From positions 1-37,261 of the forward strand of contig JAQBPB010000134.1 of assembly GCA_028287745.1 (NCBI GenBank): a stretch of 37,261 nucleotides of DNA, read 5' to 3'. The translations under genes and the position numbers were made by a program. Below, in pieces: positions 14,453 through 22,905 of the stretch. The notes beneath the pieces were generated by a model. The model saw nothing but the letters and a program-made list of their open reading frames with translations, ran no database searches and was not told the origin of the DNA. The stretch is from Chloroflexota bacterium (GTDB taxonomy: Bacteria > Chloroflexota > Chloroflexia > Chloroheliales > Chloroheliaceae). The number at the start of each line of letters is the position of its first letter. Positions within the stretch are counted from its first letter, which is position 1.

Positions 14453-16267
14453 TTACACCGGGATATCCAGGTAATCTTTTACTGCCCAGCCAACTTTCCC
14501 GGCGTATTCAAGCTGGTACCAGGTTCGCCCATCGGCTTCTCGTGGTCCTTCCTTGATAGTTACTTTTTCGCCGTCCTTGACTGTCGTTACGACTTTGCCG
14601 TTAAGGCTGGGTGTTTCGCGCACGTTCAAAGTTGCGCCGGTACCTTTAACGGTAGCGGTTTTGACCGGGACCGGTGTCACGGTGGCGGATAGGGTGGCGG
14701 CAGCGGTGGTCTGGCCAGCCGTAGTGGCCTGGCCGTTGGGACTGCTCAAAGCGCTTGAGGTACCAGCCGGAACGGTAGGGTTGTTCTGGCCGTTGTTTTT
14801 GCCACCAAGATTGCCAATGATAACAAAGATGAGAATAATTCCTAAAATCCCGGCGACCACAAAAGGCAGGGTCTGGCGGTTTAAGGTAATTTTCTCCAGG
14901 TTCCAGTTCTGGGCGGCGGGGACTTTCTCCCGCAGGACTGTGCGCCAATCCCGGCCCGGTTGCCTGTTAGCGACCGGCTGGTTAGCCGCCGGGTGATCGT
15001 CCGCCACCGGCCTGAAACGTACCGGGGTGGGTTGTTGGGGTTGTTTTCGCGGGTCCAGCGGGCGAGGTCTGGAATTGACCGGCAAAGCCTCCTGGATTTT
15101 TATCGGTTCCTTCTCGGCTCCATACTGAGACGAGTAGTTCCCGGGCTGGGTCGAATAATTATTCGGCTGCTGTGAATAATTATTATCTGATTGCGGCGGG
15201 TAATTACCCGGCGGCACATCGTTATCATTTATTGGTGGCATCTCTTGCTCCGGCATGTATTGAGGCTGCTTCGAAATTTGAGGCTGCGTATATTGCGACG
15301 GTTGGGAGTATGACGATTGGGTCTGGTACGGCCGGGTCGGCGGCTGTTCCGAATAAACCGGTCCAGGTTGATTATAGGGTTCGGCGTCGGGGTAGCCGGG
15401 GATATCCCCGTAAGCCTGGCCGGACCCATAGCCTTGTGGCGGCGGAGTTAAGAAAGGTTGAGTTGCCTGCGGTGGCGGGTTATCCCGGCCCACTTGGTCC
15501 TGGGCCGGGTTTTTGCGAATGAAAGGTTCCTGGGACGAGTAAGGACGGCTGACAGGTTCCTGTGAGGTATAGGTGCGATTGACGGGTTCCTGGGACGAGT
15601 AGCTCCGGTTACTTTTTGGTGCATAGGACGGGAAGTTATTATCCTGCGTTTCACTACCACCGGACGGCGGTGTAAGCGGCGGGCGGTTATTCGATGGCGC
15701 TGGGGCAGTCTCCTGACCGGACACCGGGAAACTAGCCCGGGAAATTATAGGTGACGGGTTCGGATTCAGCGGCCTGTGACCTTCACCGCCCGAATTACGG
15801 GCAAAGTTGCGGTCGGCCAGGGGATGTTTGTAAACATTCAGGGTCGGTTGTTCCATCGGGCGCAAATGCTGCTGGTAAGCTTCGGTTGAAGGATTAATAG
15901 GCTGCGCGGCTGCCGGGGCGCCGGTGAAATTACTCGGCGGCGTGACCGGAACAACAGGATTAACCTTTGAACTGGCAACGGGCGCGATAGGAGTAATATT
16001 TGCCGGGGCAGGTGCAACCGGCCGGACTTCAGGCGTAGCCGGTGGAGTTACCTGGCCGCTCACAATCGGTTCCCAGTAAATTCGGGAGCGGAAACCACCT
16101 TCGCAATCAATCGTATTGGCATCTACCAGGTGATTGGCGTGGGGTGGGTAAAGTTTAGGATTGCGACACCAGCCCTTACGCCATAACGGCGCGGCCTCAT
16201 AATACCGGCAATTGCCACATTTACGATTGCGGGGAATTCCGCGATTCTCTTGTGATTCTACTCCCAT
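14453..16267 (-). CDS. Cys-cluster, disordered, single-TM protein with C-terminal SH3b domain
   Basis: 604 aa. Four Cys at 17, 20, 34 and 55 (CGNCRYY, WCRNPKLY, DCEGG) form a likely zinc or iron-sulphur binding knuckle at the cytoplasmic N terminus. Residues of about 70-440 are Pro, Gln, Asn, Ser and Tyr rich and look disordered, with a 10-residue tandem repeat (YSSQEPV-like, about 220-250). One membrane segment lies at about 463-485. A Thr/Ala linker leads to a bacterial SH3 domain at about 537-600 (GATLNVRETPSLNGKVV ... GWAVKDYL). The topology puts the Cys cluster inside and the SH3b domain outside, where such domains bind peptidoglycan or peptides. I do not recognise the whole architecture. 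The closeness of PBP1A and UPF0182 fits an envelope role. Confidence 0.82.
   Translation of the reverse strand: MGVESQENRGIPRNRKCGNCRYYEAAPLWRKGWCRNPKLYPPHANHLVDANTIDCEGGFRSRIYWEPIVSGQVTPPATPEVRPVAPAPANITPIAPVASSKVNPVVPVTPPSNFTGAPAAAQPINPSTEAYQQHLRPMEQPTLNVYKHPLADRNFARNSGGEGHRPLNPNPSPIISRASFPVSGQETAPAPSNNRPPLTPPSGGSETQDNNFPSYAPKSNRSYSSQEPVNRTYTSQEPVSRPYSSQEPFIRKNPAQDQVGRDNPPPQATQPFLTPPPQGYGSGQAYGDIPGYPDAEPYNQPGPVYSEQPPTRPYQTQSSYSQPSQYTQPQISKQPQYMPEQEMPPINDNDVPPGNYPPQSDNNYSQQPNNYSTQPGNYSSQYGAEKEPIKIQEALPVNSRPRPLDPRKQPQQPTPVRFRPVADDHPAANQPVANRQPGRDWRTVLREKVPAAQNWNLEKITLNRQTLPFVVAGILGIILIFVIIGNLGGKNNGQNNPTVPAGTSSALSSPNGQATTAGQTTAAATLSATVTPVPVKTATVKGTGATLNVRETPSLNGKVVTTVKDGEKVTIKEGPREADGRTWYQLEYAGKVGWAVKDYLDIPV
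15525..15614 (-). repeat. 30-bp tandem repeat inside the SH3b protein gene
   Basis: Three units begin at 15525, 15555 and 15585, exactly 30 bases apart, each opening with GGTTCCTG on the plus strand. They encode the 10-residue YSSQEPV-like repeat and keep the frame, so copy number can vary without breaking the gene. Confidence 0.8.
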
Positions 16268-16668
16268 ATAGACCTGTACCTTTGCTAACAGGGAAACCGA
16301 AAGTGCTGAGTAGAATTAGATGGCTGCTATAAAACACTTTCCCAGTTACACAACTTAATAAGAGTACCTACTCTAGCTGTGCTTTAATCCCAACATAAAC
16401 CCATTATATATTAAAAATAATAAAGCTGCCTGTTAATGGCCTCATTGTTATTTAGTCTACCTGATAGCGCCCTATTAGTCAATTTCAAAGTACGTATTCT
16501 TTTCAAAAATTGGCTCTGTTTAGCCTTGTTCTGGATTAAGACAGCGTACCTGTGGTGCCAGTTACTTGAATTATAGTAAAAGGCCCATAACAGGTCTAAA
16601 CCAGTTTTTGTAACTTAACAAAAATTACTGGTCAGGGCAATTTACTTTTACTATTTGTTTAATATAGT
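16268..16668. other. 400-bp intergenic region, AT-rich, no ORF
   Basis: No coding frame is seen. A minus-strand TATAAT at 16403-16408 may serve the SH3b protein gene. Hairpins: 16601-16611 with 16618-16631 (bulged) and a 9-bp TTTTACTAT/ATAGTAAAA stem (16646-16654 with 16664-16672) that overlaps the UPF0182 terminator. Confidence 0.4.
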
Positions 16669-16710
16669 AAAAAGGTCTCCAGGACTATCTTAGCTCCCGG
16701 AGACCTTTTT
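16669..16710 (-). terminator. Terminator after the UPF0182 gene
   Basis: Perfect 12-bp arms, AAAAAGGTCTCC (16669-16680) and its complement (16699-16710), 15 bp beyond the minus-strand stop at 16726. A5/T5 flanks allow action in both directions. Confidence 0.9.
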
Positions 16711-16725
16711 ATTGGTTCCTGGTTG

Positions 16726-19700
16726 TTAGCGGCCTAACAACTGGTTAAGCCGGGCCAGGTCGTTGTTGGCGGCCTGGATTTCAGCATTACCACGGGCGGT
16801 GTCCCCGGCTGCGAAAGCCTGGGCGGCCAGGTCCTGGTGGGCCCTGACTGACCGGACAAGTTCCGCAATGTTGGCTTGCTGGTTAGGCGCAATGGTCGGG
16901 CCACTGCCAGCGGTCGGTACAGCCACACCGGTGCCGGTGCCAGGTGTGCCGACCGGGGCCGCTGCCGGTGTGCTGGGCGGCAGGGTCGGGTTCGCACCAG
17001 CGGCTGGCGTTGTGCCTGCCCCTGGCGTAGTGGTTGCGCCGGTTTGGCCCGGTGTAACCGCTACTTGCTGGCCCCTGGTGAATACCTCGGTCAGCGCCGT
17101 AGACAGCAGCTTGGTCCGGTCATCATCACTACCGGGCCGGCTGACGTAGACCTTATCATTGGCCCCGACTGCCACGAATTGAAGTTGCGGCAGGGCGGTG
17201 TTGGACCCTTGCAGGTAGTAAGGCATTACGTACAGCACGGCATTATCCACCGGGATAATAATGATTGGTCCGGGCGGCAAGCTGGACGACCCGCTGTTAA
17301 GCAAGGATCGCTGGCTTGAAAATTCTGGTAGCGCCTGGATTTTTGAATAGAACTGGGCCGGACCGTCTATATTGACCGAGGGGTCAAAGTTATAGACAAC
17401 CAGTTGGCCGTAGTTATCGCCGTCCATCCGGGCGGCCATCCAGGAGACCAGGTTAACCTTTTGTTGCGGCTGGAAGACGTTAATCAAAACAAATTCGTTT
17501 TCCGTCTCGCCCGGCAGGCGCGTCACCAGGTAATACGGTTCAAACTGGCTGGTGGAGGTAGCAGAGGTGCCTGCCCGTGGGTCGGCCGGGACCTGCCACA
17601 AGTCCTCAGAGTTGTAGAACTTGACCGGGTCGGTGACGTGGTAAATGCTATAGACCTGGTTCTGGATATTGAACAGGTCTTCCGGGTAGCGCAAATGGGC
17701 CCGCAATTCGGCTGACATCTGGCTAAGTGGCTTGAACAGGTTCGGGTAGATATTGGCGTAGGTCTGGGCAATCGGGTCAATGGACGGTTTATCTACCAGG
17801 TAAAAGGTAGTAGTGCCATCGTAAGCGTCTACGACAATTTTAACCGAGTTGCGGATGTAATTTATCGGAGCATTTACCGTACTGCCGGTCAACCGGCTTA
17901 ACGGGTTACTGTGCGGGAACTTATTACTGGCGGTATAAGCGTCCAGGATAAAGAAAAGTTTATCTTCAGCGGCCACCAGGTAGGGGTCTTTATCCAGCGT
18001 CAAGAACGGCGCGATTTCAGCAACCCGCTCGGTAATGTTACGCCGGAAGATCAGGCGGCTCTGGTCGGTGATGTTATTACTGATTAAAACGTTAACGTCA
18101 CCCATTTTCGCCGCAAAAGCCGCTTTGACAAAGAAGTTGTTTAGCGGGACGCCGCCCTTCCCGTCATACTTAAATTTTACATCCTCAGCCTGGAACGGAT
18201 AGTCGATTTCATCAAGGGTAGTCCCTACAATGCTGTAATCGTTAGCCGTAACATCCTGCCCGAAATAGATCCGGGGCTGGGTGATCGGTAGCAAAGTGCT
18301 GCTGAACGGGAAGCTCTGGGTAATCAGGTTGATGGGCCGTCCATCGCTGGTCACCTGGTTTACCGGGCTGGCCTGGACACCGTAGCCGTGAGTATATTGA
18401 AGGTGCAAGCTCTGCCAGGTCTTATTGGGCAACCCGTTTACCATAAGTTCGCGGGCCCCAATCATAACCTGGGTCTTGGTCGGCGGACCGCCGTTCAATG
18501 ACAGGTTATAGCGGTCAATATCAATGTCAGAGAAGTCATAGTAGCGCCGCAAGGTTTGGGTCAGGTCGTAGATACCCTTAAGCTTGTCGTAGTCCCACAG
18601 GCGGGCATTAGCTTCGATGTAAGGGTTTTTCTGAATATCGGCCTGGGACAGGGTCGCGGTACCTTTAAAGGGTACTTCTTTGACATCTTTATTCAACTCA
18701 AGGCCGAACGCCTTACGGGTCATAGTAATGGTATTACTGATATAGGTTTGTTCTTTGTTAATTTCGTTCGGCTTCACACTGAAATTCTGATAAACCGAAG
18801 GATAGATGCTGCCAACAAGAACGTGCGATACCAGCCAGATAGCGCTGGCCGCGACCAGTAAGGAAACTCCCCGCCGGGTATCGCGGATAAAGATGTTACC
18901 CAGCAATAAAAGAGCGGCTGCCGCCACGATAAAGGTCAGGATGGTATTAGCCGGGAACTGGGCATCGTAATCGGTGGCACTGGTCCCGTAGGCCCGTCCG
19001 CGTGAGGAATAGACCAAATTCCAGTTGCTGATCTGGTAGCCCAGGGCAAATAAAGCCAGCAGAATAGCTCCCAGGACCGAAGTGTGGGTCTTTATGCCGG
19101 GAGTAAAAGTAAATACCCGGCCGCTCAGGCTGAAGCGCAGGAAATAGACCGACAGGGCGGCTATCAGCGATACGACAAACAACCCGACCATCCAGCCCTG
19201 TAAGAAACTGAAAAAGGGCACATTGAAGATGTAGAAGCCGATAGAGTTATTGAAGATGTTCTCTTTTTCGGTCCAGGGTGCGGCGTTAAAGTAAAAGAGG
19301 ATAGTCTGCCAGTTGCTGCTGGCAGCCCCGGCCATAATCAGGCTGATAAAAACAGCGCCGACTACAAAAGCCAGGTTCAGAAAGCGCAAGCCGCCTCCCA
19401 GTAAGGCCGCCATCGGGTTGTCCTGGGAGTCAATTACCGGACCGCTGGGGCCAAATCGCCGCGCTACACTGACGTTAATCATTATTACGGCAAAGGCCAC
19501 CACAAAGGCAATAGCAAAAACAAGCAAGGGCTGCCACAGGCGTACCCAGAAGACGTTCGTTTGCTGGACTTCCTGGAACCACATAAAGTCGGTCCATAAG
19601 TTTAGTAAATTAGGTCCCAGCAAAAAGAGGGCGGCAATTAAAACGGCCAGGACAATCAACAGGACCGAACCCCGCCCGAAGCTTGGCATGCGCATGGTCG

Positions 19701-20094
19701 GCATCTGCCCGGTTGTGCCTCCTCCGCCAAAGCCGGTAAACTGGCCGGTCTGGAAATCGAAGCCGCCAAAGTTTGTACGGCCGCCGCCGGGTGGGGTAGA
19801 GCGAGGACGAGTGGTTTTGGGATCGTTTTCAGAAGAGTCGTCCGGTGAAGATTTACCGGCACCTTCTTTTGGATTACTTTCCGGACTTTTAGGGGCAGTA
19901 TCGTCCGGCTTGTTCTGACGGCTGGAGCGGAAACGGTTGAAATCGAAGTTCGCAAATGGATCTTTGCTGTCTTTGCCTTCAGGGTTAGAATCAGGGTCTT
20001 TGTCTGACCCGTCATCGTTACCGCCGCCGCGCCCACCGTACAAAGGCTGGACCTGGCTGATTTTCTCAAAAAGGCTTCGAAGCTCTATTAACAT
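16726..20094 (-). CDS. UPF0182 family large membrane protein
   Basis: 1122 aa, longer than the roughly 900-1000 usual for the family. Residues 1-140 are charged, Gly/Pro-rich and probably disordered. About seven membrane segments follow between 143 and 425 (the first reads SVLLIVLAVLIAALFLLGP, then the family-typical WTDFMWFQEV). The extracytoplasmic domain of about 550 residues carries motifs such as LRRYYDFSDIDIDRY, REL, WQSLHLQYTHGYG and HLRYPEDLF that define UPF0182 (PF03699, COG1615). A Pro/Thr/Gly linker and a helical tail rich in Ala and Asn close the protein. The family is widespread in actinobacteria, cyanobacteria and chloroflexi and its function is not known. It lies 60 bp after the TPR gene and is probably cotranscribed with it. 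Confidence 0.95.
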   Translation of the reverse strand: MLIELRSLFEKISQVQPLYGGRGGGNDDGSDKDPDSNPEGKDSKDPFANFDFNRFRSSRQNKPDDTAPKSPESNPKEGAGKSSPDDSSENDPKTTRPRSTPPGGGRTNFGGFDFQTGQFTGFGGGGTTGQMPTMRMPSFGRGSVLLIVLAVLIAALFLLGPNLLNLWTDFMWFQEVQQTNVFWVRLWQPLLVFAIAFVVAFAVIMINVSVARRFGPSGPVIDSQDNPMAALLGGGLRFLNLAFVVGAVFISLIMAGAASSNWQTILFYFNAAPWTEKENIFNNSIGFYIFNVPFFSFLQGWMVGLFVVSLIAALSVYFLRFSLSGRVFTFTPGIKTHTSVLGAILLALFALGYQISNWNLVYSSRGRAYGTSATDYDAQFPANTILTFIVAAAALLLLGNIFIRDTRRGVSLLVAASAIWLVSHVLVGSIYPSVYQNFSVKPNEINKEQTYISNTITMTRKAFGLELNKDVKEVPFKGTATLSQADIQKNPYIEANARLWDYDKLKGIYDLTQTLRRYYDFSDIDIDRYNLSLNGGPPTKTQVMIGARELMVNGLPNKTWQSLHLQYTHGYGVQASPVNQVTSDGRPINLITQSFPFSSTLLPITQPRIYFGQDVTANDYSIVGTTLDEIDYPFQAEDVKFKYDGKGGVPLNNFFVKAAFAAKMGDVNVLISNNITDQSRLIFRRNITERVAEIAPFLTLDKDPYLVAAEDKLFFILDAYTASNKFPHSNPLSRLTGSTVNAPINYIRNSVKIVVDAYDGTTTFYLVDKPSIDPIAQTYANIYPNLFKPLSQMSAELRAHLRYPEDLFNIQNQVYSIYHVTDPVKFYNSEDLWQVPADPRAGTSATSTSQFEPYYLVTRLPGETENEFVLINVFQPQQKVNLVSWMAARMDGDNYGQLVVYNFDPSVNIDGPAQFYSKIQALPEFSSQRSLLNSGSSSLPPGPIIIIPVDNAVLYVMPYYLQGSNTALPQLQFVAVGANDKVYVSRPGSDDDRTKLLSTALTEVFTRGQQVAVTPGQTGATTTPGAGTTPAAGANPTLPPSTPAAAPVGTPGTGTGVAVPTAGSGPTIAPNQQANIAELVRSVRAHQDLAAQAFAAGDTARGNAEIQAANNDLARLNQLLGR

Positions 20095-20154
20095 AAGGTT
20101 CTCTCTCTCGCTAAACCCTGCTGGTGAGCATTAAGGGTTTTTATTAGTGGAGGG

Positions 20155-21048
20155 TTACAATCTGGCCCGGTTGAAAAGATATGCACCAATTACCGATAAT
20201 ATAAAGGCGATACTTCCAAATACGGGCGCGGCCCCGGTGAGGGGAAAGGTAAGTAACGCTAGACCGAGGGCTACTCCAAAAAGACCCAGCGGCCAGCGTA
20301 AAGGGTACAAAGCTCGCTCAGGGTTAGAATTTAACCTTCCTAACCAGGCCCATTTTACTTTAGGTGAAACCGAAAATGCAATTTTAGGGCTGGCGGCTCG
20401 AAAGACCTGGCTATTTTCAACCTCCACCTTAGACGACGATTGGCGCTTTTCGGGCTGCGTTTGTCGAGGTCCTGGGCGGGTCCATTTCATGGCTTCTGGC
20501 GGCAGGTTAAGAGGCGGCAAGGGTTGCTCCGCGTTTTCTAACCTACGCTTCTTATACGGAGCATATTGCTTATTTGTTTCACTATCCGCCGGTTTATTCT
20601 CGGCCAATCTGGCCGGTGTTGGTTTTCCCGCCCCGGCGCGCAGATGTTCGGGTTCTTCAGGCTCGGCATAGCGCTGCCGGGCCGGGCTGAAGTGGGCCGG
20701 GGTATTGTCGTGTAAGGTCGCCAGTTTCGGATTCTCGAAGGGTGAAAGGTGGCTGGCAGCGGAACGGCTTTCTTTCTGGCGTTTGTAGGCCCATTCCAGG
20801 CCCACCTGGGCCCGCCGGTTAGCCGGGTTGGCCTGCAGGGCTTTTTCCAGGCAAATAACCGCTTCATCCGGGTCCTGTACAATCGCGGCTTTCCAGACTA
20901 AAGCTTCTTCGTGGTCGGGCCGCTGGCGGAGGACTGCATTAAAAATGGCTTCGGCCCCGGCCCGGTCGCCCGAACGCGCCAGGACAATCCCCTGGCGCAT
21001 TTGTTCGGTTAAAGTGCCTTTTACTGCGGAAAAGTGGTCCTCACTCAT
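20155..21048 (-). CDS. TPR-repeat protein with two C-terminal membrane helices
   Basis: 297 aa. Residues of about 15-95 form two to three tetratricopeptide-like helical pairs (ARSGDRAGAEAIFNAVLRQRPDHEEALVWKA, then DPDEAVICLEKALQANPANRRAQVGLEWAY). A polar, Pro/Lys/Arg-rich linker (95-240) follows, then two hydrophobic helices at about 245-290 (GLFGVALGLALLTFPLTGA and VFGSIAFILSVIGAYLF) ending in NRARL. TPRs mediate protein contacts; the helices place it at the membrane with the repeats probably inside the cell. It is upstream of UPF0182 by 60 bp on the same strand and may serve it, but this rests only on position. An extended -10 lies 46 bases upstream, within the gap after the aldehyde dehydrogenase gene. 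Confidence 0.78.
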   Translation of the reverse strand: MSEDHFSAVKGTLTEQMRQGIVLARSGDRAGAEAIFNAVLRQRPDHEEALVWKAAIVQDPDEAVICLEKALQANPANRRAQVGLEWAYKRQKESRSAASHLSPFENPKLATLHDNTPAHFSPARQRYAEPEEPEHLRAGAGKPTPARLAENKPADSETNKQYAPYKKRRLENAEQPLPPLNLPPEAMKWTRPGPRQTQPEKRQSSSKVEVENSQVFRAASPKIAFSVSPKVKWAWLGRLNSNPERALYPLRWPLGLFGVALGLALLTFPLTGAAPVFGSIAFILSVIGAYLFNRARL

Positions 21049-21093
21049 GAAGTTTATTGCCTCTTGTTTGAATCCAGATTTAGGTTTGTAGAT

Positions 21094-21102
21094 ATTATAC
21101 CA
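21094..21102 (-). promoter_or_regulatory. Extended -10 promoter for the TPR-UPF0182 unit
   Basis: The minus strand reads TGGTATAAT, a perfect extended -10, 46 bases before the TPR start at 21048. Its -35 region would fall in the 3' end of the aldehyde dehydrogenase gene and is not well conserved. Confidence 0.6.
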
Positions 21103-21108
21103 AAAAGC

Positions 21109-22614
21109 TTACATATCTATCTGCGCCCGCTGGAGCTTTCCGCTGAAGTCAACGTAGATTGATTTCCATTCGGTGAAAAAATCTATCGCCGCCCCGGCCG
21201 CTTCCCGGTGACCGTTGCCGGTCTGGCGTGTGCCGCCAAAAGGCAGGTGTACTTCGGCCCCGATGGTCCCGGCATTGATGTACAGAATGCCGGTAGTTAT
21301 CTCGCGCATCGCCAGAAACGCTTTATTGACATCCTGGGTATAGAGTGAGGCCGACAGGCCGTACTTTACACTGTTGTTGACCTTGATTGCTTCTTCCAGG
21401 CTGTCTACCCCGATAATGGCGGTGGTGGGACCGAAAATTTCCTCCTGGGCAATCCGCATATCGGGCCGGACCTGGTTAAAGAGGGTCGGCCGGTAGAACA
21501 TACCCTGGTCCAGGCCATTTTCACCCGGAATATCACCGCCAAGCAGCAGGTTAGCGCCTTCGGCCTGACCGATTTTAGTATATTCGTGAATGCGGTCGCG
21601 CTGTTTCTTATTAATTACCGGCCCGACATCGGTCGTTTCCAGCAGGCCATTGCCCAGGCGCAGTTTCTCAACCCGGCTGACCAGTTTGGCGGTCAATTCT
21701 TTTTCAATACCCCGGTGGGCGATAACCCGGCTGGCCGCCGTACAGCGCTGGCCGGTGGTGCCAAAGGCGCTCCATACAATGCCGTCAACCGCCAGGTCCA
21801 GGTCGGCATCATCCATTACCATGATGGCGTTTTTGCCACCCAGTTCCAGCGAAACGCGTTTTAACCGCCCGGCGGTCTCGGTCAAAACATGTTTGCCGGT
21901 TTCGGTTGAGCCGGTAAAACTGTAAATATCGATGCCAGGGTGGTGCAGCAGGGCTTCCCCGGCATCTCGGCCGGTATCAAAGACCATATTAACCACTCCG
22001 GCCGGGAGCCCGGCTTCCTCAAAGATTTTCACCAGTTCGACCGCAACCAGCGGCGTATCGGGCGCGGGCTTAAAGACAACCGTATTGCCGCAAATCAGGG
22101 CGGGCATTATCTTCCAGGTCGGAATCGCCATCGGGAAGTTCCAGGGAGTGATTGCCGCGACAACCCCGACCGGGTCGCGGACAGCCATCTGAAATTTATC
22201 GTACATTTCGCTGGGCGCGGTAAAGCCGTGCTGGCGGCGGCCTTCCCCGGCCATATAATAGGTCATGTCCACGCCTTCCTGGACATCGCCCCGGGCTTCG
22301 GTCAGGACTTTACCCATTTCCTGGGTCATCAGGCGGGCGATTTGCTCTTTACGTTCTGCCAGGAGTTGGGCAACTTTGTACAGGATTTCACCCCGGCGCG
22401 GTGCCGGGTATTTGCGCCATTTATCGAACGCCTGGCGGGCGGCCTGTACTGCAGCGTCGGCATCGGCGGGACCGCTTCTAGCGACCACACCCAGTAATTC
22501 GCCGGTGGCCGGGTTGCGGCTTTCAAATGTTTCGCCGCTCAGGGCAGGCACCCACTGGCCGTTTATATAATTGTGCGCTTCGACTACCTGGGGTTGGCTT
22601 AAACTTGCCGTCAT
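21109..22614 (-). CDS. NAD(P)-dependent aldehyde dehydrogenase family protein
   Basis: 501 aa from ATG 22614, preferred over ATG 22656 because GGAGG lies eight bases upstream. The fold is complete: TPWNFP with N159, K182 in FKPAPDTP, FTGSTETG at 233-240, general base E257 in LELGGKN and nucleophile C291 in GQRC. All catalytic residues are present, so it should oxidise an aldehyde to the acid with NAD or NADP. The C terminus (GGTRQTGNGHREAAGAAIDF, then a WKS segment) resembles a group often labelled semialdehyde or ALDH7-like dehydrogenase, but the substrate is not certain. Detoxification of aldehydes is possible. Single gene on the minus strand, divergent from pnp, with a TTGACA promoter upstream. 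Confidence 0.9.
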   Translation of the reverse strand: MTASLSQPQVVEAHNYINGQWVPALSGETFESRNPATGELLGVVARSGPADADAAVQAARQAFDKWRKYPAPRRGEILYKVAQLLAERKEQIARLMTQEMGKVLTEARGDVQEGVDMTYYMAGEGRRQHGFTAPSEMYDKFQMAVRDPVGVVAAITPWNFPMAIPTWKIMPALICGNTVVFKPAPDTPLVAVELVKIFEEAGLPAGVVNMVFDTGRDAGEALLHHPGIDIYSFTGSTETGKHVLTETAGRLKRVSLELGGKNAIMVMDDADLDLAVDGIVWSAFGTTGQRCTAASRVIAHRGIEKELTAKLVSRVEKLRLGNGLLETTDVGPVINKKQRDRIHEYTKIGQAEGANLLLGGDIPGENGLDQGMFYRPTLFNQVRPDMRIAQEEIFGPTTAIIGVDSLEEAIKVNNSVKYGLSASLYTQDVNKAFLAMREITTGILYINAGTIGAEVHLPFGGTRQTGNGHREAAGAAIDFFTEWKSIYVDFSGKLQRAQIDM

Positions 22615-22677
22615 AACTTCATCCTCCGGTTTTAGGTCCTGGTGGGTTTTGAGCATAAATTCAACAGACTTCGTTCC

Positions 22678-22705
22678 TTATTAAACTTTGTTCTTGCCAT
22701 GTCAA
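22678..22705 (-). promoter_or_regulatory. Candidate promoter for the aldehyde dehydrogenase gene
   Basis: On the minus strand a perfect TTGACA (22700-22705) is followed after 16 bases by TAATAA (22678-22683); TTTAAT overlaps two bases away at shorter spacing. Start of transcription near 22671. Confidence 0.45.
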
Positions 22706-22710
22706 TGTAC

Positions 22711-22905
22711 AAGTCCCGGTCCCTTCCTGTCAAGGCTGCGGCAACCGGAAAGAGGCTAACCCGGCTGCAAATCGCCCGGGAAAAGCCGGGGTTGGCCCTA
22801 AAGGGCTTGCCCGCTGGTCCGAAGTTGAAAACACCCGGGCGACACCCCTACGGTGGGCCGTGGACCGGCCAAAACCGCACCGGGACATAATTCCGGGACT
22901 TTTTT
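22711..22905 (+). ncRNA. Candidate structured non-coding RNA, about 195 nt
   Basis: GC-rich region in an otherwise AT-rich gap. AAGTCCCGG (22711-22719) is the perfect complement of CCGGGACTT (22893-22901), and the latter runs into a T6 tract (22900-22905) like a terminator. GTCCCGGT (22713-22720) can pair instead with ACCGGGAC (22879-22886). Inside lie TGCGG/CCGCA (22737-22741, 22875-22879), a perfect 9-bp stem TCGCCCGGG/CCCGGGCGA (22772-22780, 22834-22842), GCCC-TAAA-GGGC (near 22795-22806) and GGCCG/CGGCC (22856-22870). An 82-codon frame crosses it but has no ribosome site. I do not recognise 6S, SRP, RNase P or tmRNA motifs. No convincing plus-strand promoter is seen, so it could also be part of a longer transcript. 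Confidence 0.45.

Noticed and set aside
19313..19918. 201-codon frame opposite the UPF0182 gene
   Set aside because: Low-complexity shadow of the UPF0182 membrane region with no ribosome site; the minus-strand gene is well supported.
22615..22656. Upstream ATG (22656) for the aldehyde dehydrogenase
   Set aside because: There is no ribosome site for it, while ATG 22614 has a perfect GGAGG at good distance.
22642..22890. 82-codon open frame upstream of pnp
   Set aside because: No ribosome site, composition unlike the neighbouring proteins, and it overlaps the structured GC-rich region and the aldehyde dehydrogenase start.
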